Assembly: GCF_900100965.1 (NCBI RefSeq)
Contig: NZ_FMUJ01000007.1
Span: forward strand, 308,011-372,010
Source: Variovorax sp. EL159
Lineage (GTDB): Bacteria; Pseudomonadota; Gammaproteobacteria; Burkholderiales; Burkholderiaceae_C
DNA: 64,000 bases
Direction: 5' to 3'
This document shows positions 1 through 8,251 of the stretch, piece by piece (position 1 is the stretch's first letter; every line of letters starts with the position of its first letter). Position numbers and translations under genes: made by a program. The notes beneath the pieces are model-generated. The model was not told the DNA's origin. It saw only the letters and a program-made list of their open reading frames with translations, and did no database searches.

Positions 1-116
1 AAGGGATGCCGGCCGCGGGCCTTCGATTCTTCGGACAGCGCGATGGTCATGCGCAGCAGTTCGAGGTCGCGCGCGGACAGGTTGGCGGGCGTGGCGTTGT
101 GCGGGCTGTGGTTCAT
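1..116 (-). CDS. Nucleoside/guanine deaminase-like protein, N-terminal fragment
   Basis: Only the first 38 residues lie in the window; the gene runs off the left edge. It begins MNHSPHNATPANLSARDLE and reaches a stretch ending GRHP. In nucleoside and guanine deaminases of the cytidine-deaminase fold, a helix rich in Leu/Ile with a terminal Glu leads into GxxPFGA, which fits this fragment; the zinc-binding HAE and PCxxC motifs would lie outside. It follows the NCS2 permease by 39 bases in the same direction, so a purine uptake-plus-deamination operon is a reasonable inference. The ribosome-binding site is weak. The family call rests on a short fragment and context. Confidence 0.55.
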   Translation of the reverse strand, partial: MNHSPHNATPANLSARDLELLRMTIALSEESKARGRHP

Positions 117-155
117 GTCGGTAGAGCTTCGTCAGGAGAAAAAAGTTTGTTTGGA

Positions 156-1493
156 TCAACGCGCCACGGCAACGGGCGCTTCTTCGGTCACCGTCGCGGC
201 GCCCCGGTTCAGCAGCAGATTGAGCAGCACCGCCGTGATCGCCCCCAGGAAGATGCCGCTTTCAAGCACCAGCTTGAGCGGCCCGCTGGCATGCGCGAAC
301 AGTGCGGGGAACGACATCGGCAGCACGCCCACGCTCACCGACACCGCCACGATGATCGCGTTGCGCGTGCCCTCGAACCTGACGCGCGAAAGCTCCTGGA
401 TGCCCGCCACCGTCGTCATGCCGAACATCACGATCGCACAGCCGCCGAGCACCGGCCGCGGCACCGACGCGATCAACGCGCCGAGCTTGGGAAACAGCCC
501 CATCAACACCATGATCGCGCCCGCCGAGGCCACCACGTAGCGGCTCTTGATGCCCGACAGCGCGATGAGCCCGGTGTTCTGCGTGAAGGCGTTGTACGGA
601 AAGCTGTTGAAGACGCCGCCGATCATGGTCGAGAGGCCGTCCGCGCGAAAGGCGTTGCCCAGCGTCGACTGGGTCGACGGGCGGCCGACGATCTGGCCGA
701 TGGCCAGGCAGTTGCCGGTGGTCTCGGCCATGATGACCAGCATTGCGAGCGTCATGATCAGGATCGGGGCCAGCCCGAACGCGGGCAGGCCGAATGCGAA
801 AGGCGCGCTCACCTCGAACCACGCCGCATGGCCCACCTGCACGAAGTCGGTGAGCCCGAACGCCGCTGCAATCGCCGTGCCCGCCACCAGCCCCAGCAGC
901 ACCGCCAGGTTGCCGACGAAACCGCTGAAGCGGGCATACACGAACAGCGTGATGGCGATGGTGACGAGGCCGAGCAGCAGGTTCGGCACGCTGCCGAAAT
1001 CGGCCGCATCGGGGTTGCCGCCGCCCAGCCAGATGGCGGCGGCCGGCATCAGCGAGATGCCGATCACGGTGATGAGGCTGCCGATCACCACCGGCGGAAA
1101 AAAGCGCAGCAGCCGGCTGATGGCCGGTGCCAGCAACACCGTGATCGCGCCACCGGCGATGACGGCGCCGAACACGTAGGGCAGCCCGTATTCCTTGCCG
1201 ATCATGATCATCGGTGCCAGCGCGATGAACGAGCAGGCCTGCACCAGCGGCAGCCGCGCGCCGAACTTCCAGAAGCCCAGGGTCTGGATCAGCGTGGCGA
1301 TGCCCGAGGTCAGCAGGTTGGCGTTGATCAGCGTCACGACCTGCGCCTGCGTGAGCCCGAGCGCGCTGCCCAGGATCAGCGGCACCGCCACCGCGCCCGC
1401 ATAGAGCACCAGCACGTGCTGCAGGCCATAGGTCGCCATCTGCCGCGAGGGCAGCACTTCGTCCACGGGGTGGACACCGGAAGAAAGCGTCAT
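156..1493 (-). CDS. NCS2-family nucleobase (uracil/xanthine-type) permease
   Basis: A 445-residue polytopic inner-membrane protein, the usual length of nucleobase:cation symporter-2 permeases that import uracil, xanthine or urate with protons. The N-terminus (YGLQHVLVLYAGAVAVP) and the central MAETTGNCLAIGQ and SFPYNAFTQNTGLIALSG segments match the family; the latter two flank the substrate site in characterised members. The ATG at 1493 is chosen over upstream in-frame codons because a GGAG box sits about 8 bases before it and the family homology starts there. It is divergent from a LysR gene and precedes a deaminase-like gene, which suggests purine salvage. Exact substrate cannot be told from sequence. 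Confidence 0.9.
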   Translation of the reverse strand: MTLSSGVHPVDEVLPSRQMATYGLQHVLVLYAGAVAVPLILGSALGLTQAQVVTLINANLLTSGIATLIQTLGFWKFGARLPLVQACSFIALAPMIMIGKEYGLPYVFGAVIAGGAITVLLAPAISRLLRFFPPVVIGSLITVIGISLMPAAAIWLGGGNPDAADFGSVPNLLLGLVTIAITLFVYARFSGFVGNLAVLLGLVAGTAIAAAFGLTDFVQVGHAAWFEVSAPFAFGLPAFGLAPILIMTLAMLVIMAETTGNCLAIGQIVGRPSTQSTLGNAFRADGLSTMIGGVFNSFPYNAFTQNTGLIALSGIKSRYVVASAGAIMVLMGLFPKLGALIASVPRPVLGGCAIVMFGMTTVAGIQELSRVRFEGTRNAIIVAVSVSVGVLPMSFPALFAHASGPLKLVLESGIFLGAITAVLLNLLLNRGAATVTEEAPVAVAR

Positions 1494-1560
1494 CGAAAGT
1501 CTCCGCGTTGTGGGTTCTCGTCTTTTTGCCGGTCCGGCTTCTGTGGCCAGACGGGCGGAT

Positions 1561-1614
1561 GATCGATGGCCTCCATCGGGAGTCAAAGTTAGTATTCATC
1601 GTTTTTTTCGATGG
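1561..1614. promoter_or_regulatory. Divergent operator region with four CGATG/CATCG half-sites
   Basis: Between the permease and the LysR gene lie two inverted repeats of the same half-site: CGATGG-N3-CCATCG at 1564-1578 and CATCG-N7-CGATG at 1597-1613. The second reads as ATC-N9-GAT, which satisfies the T-N11-A rule for LysR-type sites. It ends 14 bases before the LysR start codon, a position suited to autorepression and to control of the divergent permease. Binding is inferred. Confidence 0.5.
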
Positions 1615-1626
1615 AAGAAGGACGCC

Positions 1627-2541
1627 GTGCGCTATTCGCTGGAGCAGCTCGAAACCTTTGCCGCCGTGGCGCGGGCCGGTTCTTTTTCAGCGGCGGCGCG
1701 CCAGCTGGGCAAGACCCAGTCGACGGTGAGCGCGGCCATCGGCAACCTCGAAGTCGACCTGGGCGTGGCCCTGTTCGACCGCGCGACCAAGATCCCCACG
1801 CTCACCGAGGCGGGCCACCGCATGCTGCGCGAGGCGCATGGCGTGCTCGATCGCTGCCTGGCGCTGGAAGGCCATGCGCAGAGCCTGTCGGAGTCGGTCG
1901 AGTCGGGCCTCACGTTGGCCATCGAGATTCCCTACAACGTGCTGATGCCGGCGTTCGCGGCCTTTGCCGAGCAGTTCCCGTATGTCGATCTGGAAGTGCG
2001 GCACCCGCTGCACGGCGATGTCAGCGCGCTGGTGAAGCAAGGCGAGGCGCAGATCGGCATCGGGTTCGCGCAGCCGGGCTACGCGCACGAACTCGACTTC
2101 GTGCAGATGGGCAAGCTGGTGATGGCGCATGTGGCAGCGCGCGGGCATCCGCTGGCGGCCATGCCCACGGTGAACTTCACCGACCTGCACCGGCATCGCC
2201 GGCTCGCCTTCAGCGCGCACAGCGAGCGGCTGCCCACCACCGAGTACCTGGGCGCCACGCGATGCTGGCGCGCCGAGAGCTACCTGGCGCTGCTGGAGAT
2301 GACGCGCGCCGGCCTGGGCTGGGCCACCTTGCCCAGGCGGCTGGTGCAGCGCGAGCTGGCCGACGGCGAGCTGGTCGAGCTACAGCTGGGCGCTTACCCG
2401 CACACCGACTGGCTGCTGGGCGTCGACCTGCTCTGGAACAAGGCGCGCCCGCTGGGCAAGGCGGGCACCTGGCTGCGCGCCGAGCTGGCGCGCTTCAAGG
2501 TATCGGAGACCGACAGCGCCGGCCATCCGACCACCTTCTGA
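1627..2541 (+). CDS. LysR-family transcriptional regulator
   Basis: A 304-residue LysR-type regulator. The N-terminal helix-turn-helix (SLEQLETFAAVARAGSFSAAA, roughly residues 3-60) is intact and followed by a periplasmic-binding-like effector domain. The start is placed at GTG 1627: it has an AAGGA-type ribosome site just upstream and gives the canonical LysR N-terminus, whereas earlier in-frame starts add an unrelated tail. Divergent from the NCS2 permease, it probably senses a purine or a related ligand and controls that operon through the paired sites at 1561-1614. It converges on the next gene with only 13 bases between the stops. Confidence 0.9.
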   Translation: MRYSLEQLETFAAVARAGSFSAAARQLGKTQSTVSAAIGNLEVDLGVALFDRATKIPTLTEAGHRMLREAHGVLDRCLALEGHAQSLSESVESGLTLAIEIPYNVLMPAFAAFAEQFPYVDLEVRHPLHGDVSALVKQGEAQIGIGFAQPGYAHELDFVQMGKLVMAHVAARGHPLAAMPTVNFTDLHRHRRLAFSAHSERLPTTEYLGATRCWRAESYLALLEMTRAGLGWATLPRRLVQRELADGELVELQLGAYPHTDWLLGVDLLWNKARPLGKAGTWLRAELARFKVSETDSAGHPTTF

Positions 2542-2554
2542 AAGCCGCCGGACC

Positions 2555-3742
2555 TTAACGGCCGATGCTCTTCAGGTAGTCCGCACGCGCGGCGAGCGCG
2601 GTGTCGGTGAAGTCGGTGAACACGCCATCCACGCCGAGCTTGTAGTACGCCCCGTACTCGTTCTTGCCGTCCTTGTTGTAGTCGGACGCGAGGCGGCGCG
2701 ACTCGTTGCGGAAGGTGAAGGGGTGCACGAACAGGCCCGCCTTGTGCGCGTCGGCGATCAGCGTGGTCGGGGCCATCGAGGTGGCGTCGGCGTCGTCGAT
2801 CTTGCCGTCCTTGTTCACGTCGACCGGCTTGCCGTCGGCGCCGATGGTGCCCTTGACGCTGACGATGTAGCGCTTCCACGGGCCGATGCCGTCGGCATAG
2901 GTCTTGATCTCGGCCAGGCCCGCGGGCGTGACCATGGCGTCGAAGTTGCGCTTGTCGCCGGCCTTGGTCCAGTCGTAGGGGCGGTCGCTGGGCACGGCAA
3001 AGGTCACGGCGCCGGTCTTCAGGTCGACGCTGTCGCCGTCGATCAGCTGGATGATCCTGGTGTTCAGGCCTTTGCTCTTCATGTACTTCAGGCTGCCGGG
3101 CTCGAAGGACTGCACGTAGATCGGCGCGGTCTTGTTGTTCCAGCCGGCAGCGACGATGGCGGCGACCATTTTGTCTTCCAGCGGCAGGCCGAGTTCGCGG
3201 AAGTAGGTCGGGTTCTTGGACTCGGGGTAGATCGCGATGGTGCGGCCGGTCGCCTTCGTCTTGGCCTTGGCGAAATCGATGATCTCCTGGAAGGTCACGA
3301 CCTTGTACTTGCCGTTGAATTCCTGCGGCCGCTCGGCGTCGGTGGAAATGGCGCCCAACGTCTTGATCTCGGCCAGCGTGAAGTCGTTGCTGAACCAGCC
3401 GGTCTGGGTTTCGCCGTCGACCTTGATGGTCTTCCTGCGCGAGGCGAAGCGGGGGTGCTTGGCCACGTCGGTGCTGATGGCGAGGTTGGGGTCGTGGCGG
3501 GCAATGAGCACGCCGTCCTTGGTGGAGACGAGGTCCATCTCGATCACGTCGGCGCCCAGTTCGATGGCGCGCGAATAGGCTTCGAGCGTTTCTTCCGGCA
3601 GGTAGCCCGATGCACCCCGGTGGGCAATGACCAGCGGCGGATTGCCGTCGAGCGTCAGCAGCTTGTTGGTGGGGCCGGTGGTGCTGCAGGCCGCGATGCA
3701 CAGGGCGGCGGTCGCGGTCAGGGCGATCTGAAGGGTACGCAT
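2555..3742 (-). CDS. Lipoprotein glycerophosphodiester phosphodiesterase with EF-hand-like loop
   Basis: A 395-residue GlpQ-type glycerophosphodiester phosphodiesterase, which cleaves deacylated phospholipids to glycerol-3-phosphate and an alcohol. The N-terminus (MRTLQIALTATAALCIAACS) is a lipoprotein signal with its lipobox cysteine at residue 19. The catalytic start VIAHRGASGYLPEETLEAY and the DVIEMDLV and RHDP motifs carry the expected His, Glu and Asp ligands of the TIM-barrel. Near the C-terminus, DVNKDGKIDDAD matches a 12-residue EF-hand calcium loop and DYNKDGKNE resembles another, consistent with calcium dependence and periplasmic location. The start at 3742 is set by the signal peptide; a GGAG box lies upstream. 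Confidence 0.92.
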   Translation of the reverse strand: MRTLQIALTATAALCIAACSTTGPTNKLLTLDGNPPLVIAHRGASGYLPEETLEAYSRAIELGADVIEMDLVSTKDGVLIARHDPNLAISTDVAKHPRFASRRKTIKVDGETQTGWFSNDFTLAEIKTLGAISTDAERPQEFNGKYKVVTFQEIIDFAKAKTKATGRTIAIYPESKNPTYFRELGLPLEDKMVAAIVAAGWNNKTAPIYVQSFEPGSLKYMKSKGLNTRIIQLIDGDSVDLKTGAVTFAVPSDRPYDWTKAGDKRNFDAMVTPAGLAEIKTYADGIGPWKRYIVSVKGTIGADGKPVDVNKDGKIDDADATSMAPTTLIADAHKAGLFVHPFTFRNESRRLASDYNKDGKNEYGAYYKLGVDGVFTDFTDTALAARADYLKSIGR

Positions 3743-3842
3743 GGTCTTTGCTTCTCCGTCCAAAAAAAGCAGGGTACCCGCTTCGCGTGACGGCTTCGAT
3801 GACGGCCGGCGCAGGGCGCCGACTTCCGGGAGAATGTGTTGC

Positions 3843-5009
3843 ATGCTCCACACGCTTTCCCCCCAAAGCCTCCTGCTGGCCCAGACCCTGGTGCGCATGA
3901 ACACCATCAGCGCCAACAGCAACCTCGAACTGATCGACTTTGCGCAGAGCCACCTCGCGGCCCTGGGCGTCAAGAGCCGCATCACCTACAACGCCGAACG
4001 CACCAAGGCGAACCTGTTCGCCACGCTGGGCGAAGGCAAGCCGGCCGGCGTGATCGTCTCGGGCCACACCGACACGGTGCCCTGGGACGGGCAGGACTGG
4101 AGCGTCGATCCGCTCTCGGCCATCGTGCAGAACGAGCGCCTGTACGGCCGCGGCTCGGCCGACATGAAGAGCTTCATTGCCATCGCGTTGGCCAATGCCC
4201 ATCGCTTCCTTGAAAGCGACTCGCCCTTTGCGGTGCACTTCGCCTTCAGCTACGAAGAAGAGATCGGCTGCTTCGGCGTGAAGGAACTCATCGCCGACAT
4301 GCGCGACGCCGGCATCAAGCCACTGGCCTGCATCGTGGGCGAACCCACCAGCATGGTGCCCGCCATCGCGCACAAGGGCGTGTACCGCTACAAGTGCTGC
4401 GTGCGCGGCAAGGAAGCGCATTCGTCGCTCACGCCCAAGTCGGTCAACGCCATCGAGATGGCGGCCCGCGTGATCGGCAAGGTGCGCGACATGGCGGAAG
4501 ACTTCGAGCGCAACGAGCCGCGCTACGAGGGCTTCGACGTGCCCTTCAGCACCGCGAGCGTGGGCCAGTTCCACGGTGGCATCGCCGACAACGTGGTGCC
4601 GCGCGACGCCGAGTTCCGCTATGAATTCCGCGACCTGCCCACGGCCGACGCCCGACGCATGCAGGCCGACGTGGTGGCCTACGCGGGCAGCATCGAGCCG
4701 GCGATGAAGAAGGTGGCGCCCGATGCGGGCTTCAAGTTCGAGACCATCTGCGAGATCCCGAGCTTTCTGGGCGCAGCCAACGACCCGATCACGCTGCTCG
4801 CGCAACGCCTGGCGGGCGAAGACCGCACCACGCTGGTGGCCTTCGGCACCGAAGCGGGCCTGTTCAAGAACGCCGGCATCCCCACGGTGGTGTGCGGCCC
4901 CGGCAGCATCGAGCAGGCGCACCAGCCCGACGAGTTCGTGAGCCTGGAACAACTCGCGCGCTGCGAGCTGTTCATGGAGCGCCTCGCGACCTCCCCTGCC
5001 ATTGGCTGA
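3843..5009 (+). CDS. argE: Acetylornithine deacetylase
   Basis: A 388-residue cytoplasmic M20-family metallopeptidase, matching ArgE in length and motifs. It removes the acetyl group of N-acetylornithine in arginine synthesis. The metal-binding motifs are SGHTDTVPWDGQDW (His and the following Asp), GRGSADMKS, and FSYEEEIGC with the catalytic Glu pair; a dimerisation domain follows, and the C-terminal EQAHQPDEFV supplies the last His. The ATG at 3843 is preferred over ATG 3834 because GGGAG lies about 12 bases before it, while 3834 is only 3 bases from that box. It overlaps the next gene by 8 bases. No other arg gene is nearby. Confidence 0.9.
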   Translation: MLHTLSPQSLLLAQTLVRMNTISANSNLELIDFAQSHLAALGVKSRITYNAERTKANLFATLGEGKPAGVIVSGHTDTVPWDGQDWSVDPLSAIVQNERLYGRGSADMKSFIAIALANAHRFLESDSPFAVHFAFSYEEEIGCFGVKELIADMRDAGIKPLACIVGEPTSMVPAIAHKGVYRYKCCVRGKEAHSSLTPKSVNAIEMAARVIGKVRDMAEDFERNEPRYEGFDVPFSTASVGQFHGGIADNVVPRDAEFRYEFRDLPTADARRMQADVVAYAGSIEPAMKKVAPDAGFKFETICEIPSFLGAANDPITLLAQRLAGEDRTTLVAFGTEAGLFKNAGIPTVVCGPGSIEQAHQPDEFVSLEQLARCELFMERLATSPAIG

Positions 5010-6261
5010 AGCCGAGGGCAGCGACGCGCTGCGTCGCATGAAGCGCGTCGCGCTCGGCCTGCTGTGCGCGGCGGCGTTGTTGTATGCGGCGGCGAGCGCG
5101 CTGCATGCGCAACATCCGGCCTGGGGCTATGTGGCGGCCTTCGCGGAGGCCGCCATGGTCGGCGCCATTGCCGACTGGTTCGCGGTGGTGGCGCTGTTCC
5201 GCCGGCCGCTGGGCCTGCCGATTCCGCACACCGCGATCATTCCGAGCAACAAGGACCGCATCGGCGCCAAGCTCGCAGGCTTCATCTGCAACAACTTCCT
5301 GAGCACCGCACAGGTGCTCGCCAAGCTGCGCCAGTTCGATGCGGCCGGCCGCATTGCCGACTGGCTGGCACGCCCCGCGAGCGGCCAGAAGCTCGGCGAA
5401 TGGGGCGTGGCCGCCACGCGCTACGGGCTCTCGGCCTTCGACGACGAACGCGTGCGCGACTTCATGGGCCGCGCCGCCGCGGCAGGCCTCGCAAAAATCG
5501 ACCTGTCGCGGCTGACCGGCCAAGCACTCGACGCGCTCACGGCGGGCGGGCGTCACCAGGCGCTGCTCGACGACGTGCTGCAGCAGGTGGCCGGGCTGCT
5601 CGACGGCGAGGAGGTGCAGGCGCACATCACCGAGGCGATTGCGCGCGAGATCAAGACGCTGCGCTACGTGGGCCTCGACCAGGTGGCGGCCAAGCTGGCC
5701 ACGCGCAAGATCGTGGCGGCGGTGGCGCGCACCATCGGCGAACTCGCGGCCGAGCCCGACCATCCGATGCGCAGGCGTTTCGACCACTTCGTCGACGACT
5801 TCGTGGTGCGCCTGAAGCTCGACCCCGAATTCCAGCAGCGCGGCGAGCAGATCCGCGCCGAGCTGATCGCGCACCCGGCCCTGGGCGACTACCTGCACGG
5901 GCTCTGGGGCGAGCTGCTGGCGTGGCTGCACGACGACCTGGGCCGTGGCGATTCGACGATCCGCCAGCGCATCGCGTCGATGGCCGGCGCGCTCGGCACG
6001 CGGCTGCAGGCCGACGAGCCGATCCGCCGCTGGATCAACGAGCAGATCGAGGCCGCCGCGCCGCTGGCCATCGAGCGCTACCGCGAGGACATCCGCCACT
6101 ACATCGAGGAGCGCGTGGGCGAGTGGAACGCCGAGGAGATGACGCTCGAACTCGAACGCAACATCGGGCGCGACCTGCAGTTCATCCGTATCAACGGCAC
6201 GCTGGTGGGCGGGCTGGTGGGGCTGCTGATCCACACCGTGACGCAACTGCTGCGCGGCTGA
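5002..6261 (+). CDS. DUF445-family membrane protein
   Basis: A 419-residue protein of the DUF445 family, whose biochemical role is not established. The conserved N-terminus is visible: LRRMK, a hydrophobic segment (VALGLLCAAALLYAAASAL), then GYVAAFAEAAMVGAIADWFAVVALFRRPLGLPIPHTAIIP. A long charged helical middle follows, and a second hydrophobic segment closes the protein (GGLVGLLIHTVTQLL), so both ends are probably in or at the inner membrane. The TTG at 5002, inside the end of argE, keeps the conserved LRRMK; an internal ATG at 5038 would lose it. Translational coupling to argE is likely, though no shared function is known. Confidence 0.8.
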   Translation: MAEAEGSDALRRMKRVALGLLCAAALLYAAASALHAQHPAWGYVAAFAEAAMVGAIADWFAVVALFRRPLGLPIPHTAIIPSNKDRIGAKLAGFICNNFLSTAQVLAKLRQFDAAGRIADWLARPASGQKLGEWGVAATRYGLSAFDDERVRDFMGRAAAAGLAKIDLSRLTGQALDALTAGGRHQALLDDVLQQVAGLLDGEEVQAHITEAIAREIKTLRYVGLDQVAAKLATRKIVAAVARTIGELAAEPDHPMRRRFDHFVDDFVVRLKLDPEFQQRGEQIRAELIAHPALGDYLHGLWGELLAWLHDDLGRGDSTIRQRIASMAGALGTRLQADEPIRRWINEQIEAAAPLAIERYREDIRHYIEERVGEWNAEEMTLELERNIGRDLQFIRINGTLVGGLVGLLIHTVTQLLRG

Positions 6262-6403
6262 GCCAATAAGAGAAAGCTCAAGAGCATCTGAAGGCTGCGG
6301 GTAATCCACAGCGAACGAAAGTGCGCATCCTGTCCCGGGAGCGACCCCGCGGACACATCCGCCTCCTAGACTGCTCCGCGCAATCAAAAGAGGAGAAGAA
6401 CGC

Positions 6404-8116
6404 ATGCCCCGTCCAAGCCTTCGCGGCGCTTCGCTGGCCGCCATCGCCGCCCTGCTGGGCGCCTGCAGCACGGTGACGCCACCAGTGTCCGCGCCGCCGT
6501 CATCGGTGCCGGCGGCCGTGTCGCCGGCACCTGCATCGCCGACGACGCCACCCACGCGGCCCGCATCGTGGGCGGCGCCCGAGGCGCTGGTCGCGCCCTC
6601 CTCGTTCGCCGGCGTGCACGGGCTGGCCATCGACGCCAAGGGCCGCCTGCTCGCGGGCTCGGTGCTGGGCAACACCCTGTGGGAGGTCGACCGTACCACC
6701 GGCGCGGCGCGCGTGCTCATCGACGCGCCCGAGGGCCAGGCCGACGACATCGCGGTCGGCCCCAAGGGCGAGCTGGCATGGACCAACTACCTCATGGGCA
6801 TGCTGCGCTACCGCGAGAGCGACAGCGCGCCGCTGCGCGTGCTGGCCAAGGACCTGCCCGGCCTGAACTCGCTCGACTTCGACCGCCGCAACGGCAAGCT
6901 CTACGCCTCGCAGGTGTTCCTGGGCGACGCGCTCTGGGAAATCGACCGCGACGGCAAGAAGCCGCCCCGGCTCATCAAGAAGGACATGGGCGGCTTCAAC
7001 GGCTTCGAGGTCGGGCCCGACGGCATGCTCTACGGGCCGCTGTGGTTCAAGGGCCAGGTCGTGAAGATCGACCCGGCGAACGGCGCCATGGCCGTGATCG
7101 CCGATGGCTTCAAGATCCCGGCCGCGGCCAACCTCGACGGCAAGGGCAACCTCTGGGTGGTCGATGCGCGCAGCGGGGAGCTGGTGCGCGTGGACCTCGC
7201 CACGGGCCACAAGACGATGGCGAAGCAGCTGCGCCCGTCGCTCGACAACCTCGCGATCGCACCGGACGGAATGATCTATGTGTCGAACATGGCGAACAAC
7301 GAGGTGCAGTCCTTCAACCCGGCCACGGGCGAGCTGCGCACGCTCACCAGCGGCAAGGTGGCGGTGCCGGCGGGCATGAAGATCGACGGCAACGACCTCT
7401 GGGTGGCCGATGTCTTCGGCTTTCGCCAGGTCGATGTCCGCACCGGCGAAGTGCGCGACGTGTTCCGCATGCAGCGCGATCCGGACCTGGACTACCCCTT
7501 CGCGGTCGGCCTGTCGGCGAGGCTCTTCGCGCTCAGTTCGTGGTTCGGCGGCACGGTGCAGCTGGTCGACCGCCAGACGCTCAAGACCGTCGACACCATC
7601 CACGGCCTGAAGGCGCCGTTCGACGCGATCCCCATGGCCGACGGCAGCGTGATCTACGCCGAACTGGCCGCTGGCAGCATCACCCGCGCGAGCGGGCCGA
7701 AGTTTACTGACAAGTTGGTGCTTGCTAGCGGTCTGAGCGGCCCGGTGCAAATGATCGTCGGCCACGACGGCGCGCTCTACGTGACCGAGGCGGCCGGCAA
7801 GCTGCTGCGCATTCCGCTGGACGCCAGCGCGCCGCTGCGCACCGTGGCCGACGGGCTGGCGCTGCCTGAAGGCGTGGCGCAGGCGCCGTGGGGCAGTTTC
7901 ATCGTGGCCGAGAGCGCGGCCCGCCGTCTGGTGGAGATCGACCCGGCCAACGGCAGCCGCCGCACCGTGGCCGAAAACCTGCCGATCGGCCTGGCGCCGA
8001 GCCCCGGAATGCCGCCGCCGTACGTGGTCACGGGCGTTGCCGTGGGGAGCGACGGCACGATCTACATGGCCGCCGATCGCAACAATGCGATCTATCGAAT
8101 CCGCGCTGTAAGGTAG
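6404..8116 (+). CDS. Lipoprotein with SMP-30/NHL-type beta-propeller
   Basis: A 570-residue exported lipoprotein. The signal SLAAIAALLGACS ends in a lipobox, followed by a Pro/Ala/Ser/Thr-rich linker to about residue 52. The remainder is a repeating beta-propeller with blades of the type GPDGMLYGPLWFKGQVVKIDP, LDGKGNLWVVDARSGELVRVD and IAPDGMIYVSNMANNEVQSF, as in SMP-30/gluconolactonase and NHL proteins. The blade count looks larger than one six-blade domain, so two propellers are possible. No catalytic set can be assigned. An AGGAG box lies 8 bases before the ATG. It stands alone; no role is proposed beyond periplasmic or outer-membrane sugar/ligand handling or scaffolding. Confidence 0.75.
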   Translation: MPRPSLRGASLAAIAALLGACSTVTPPVSAPPSSVPAAVSPAPASPTTPPTRPASWAAPEALVAPSSFAGVHGLAIDAKGRLLAGSVLGNTLWEVDRTTGAARVLIDAPEGQADDIAVGPKGELAWTNYLMGMLRYRESDSAPLRVLAKDLPGLNSLDFDRRNGKLYASQVFLGDALWEIDRDGKKPPRLIKKDMGGFNGFEVGPDGMLYGPLWFKGQVVKIDPANGAMAVIADGFKIPAAANLDGKGNLWVVDARSGELVRVDLATGHKTMAKQLRPSLDNLAIAPDGMIYVSNMANNEVQSFNPATGELRTLTSGKVAVPAGMKIDGNDLWVADVFGFRQVDVRTGEVRDVFRMQRDPDLDYPFAVGLSARLFALSSWFGGTVQLVDRQTLKTVDTIHGLKAPFDAIPMADGSVIYAELAAGSITRASGPKFTDKLVLASGLSGPVQMIVGHDGALYVTEAAGKLLRIPLDASAPLRTVADGLALPEGVAQAPWGSFIVAESAARRLVEIDPANGSRRTVAENLPIGLAPSPGMPPPYVVTGVAVGSDGTIYMAADRNNAIYRIRAVR

Positions 8117-8251
8117 CGTAACAATAAGTGTAAATTATCATTTACTTTTAAAAACAAATATTACAAACTGATCGGAACGTCTCGTGGCGCCCTGATCGCA
8201 TCCGGCTGTCGGGGGTGTTGCCCAGGCGTTCTTTCCTGAAGGGACAAACGC
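8117..8251. promoter_or_regulatory. AT-rich intergenic region with GTAAAT-TATC-ATTTAC inverted repeat
   Basis: The 135 bases before the MHYT gene open with about 50 strikingly AT-rich bases (8120-8170) in a GC-rich chromosome. They contain a perfect inverted repeat, GTAAAT at 8130-8135 and ATTTAC at 8140-8145. This is a probable promoter/operator zone for the MHYT gene. The regulator is unknown. Confidence 0.4.

Noticed and set aside
6..1562. A plus-strand frame of over 500 codons opposite the NCS2 permease
   Set aside because: Extremely His/Arg/Gln/Asp-rich with no domain; the permease on the other strand has clear family motifs.
2394..5039. A long minus-strand frame across the phosphodiesterase and argE
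   Set aside because: It overlaps argE and the phosphodiesterase in other frames and shows shadow-type composition; codon periodicity fits the annotated genes.
8127..8145. Possible Fur box in the AT-rich region before the MHYT gene
   Set aside because: Only about 10 of 19 positions match the consensus, which is near the background for an AT-rich stretch, and no iron-related gene follows.
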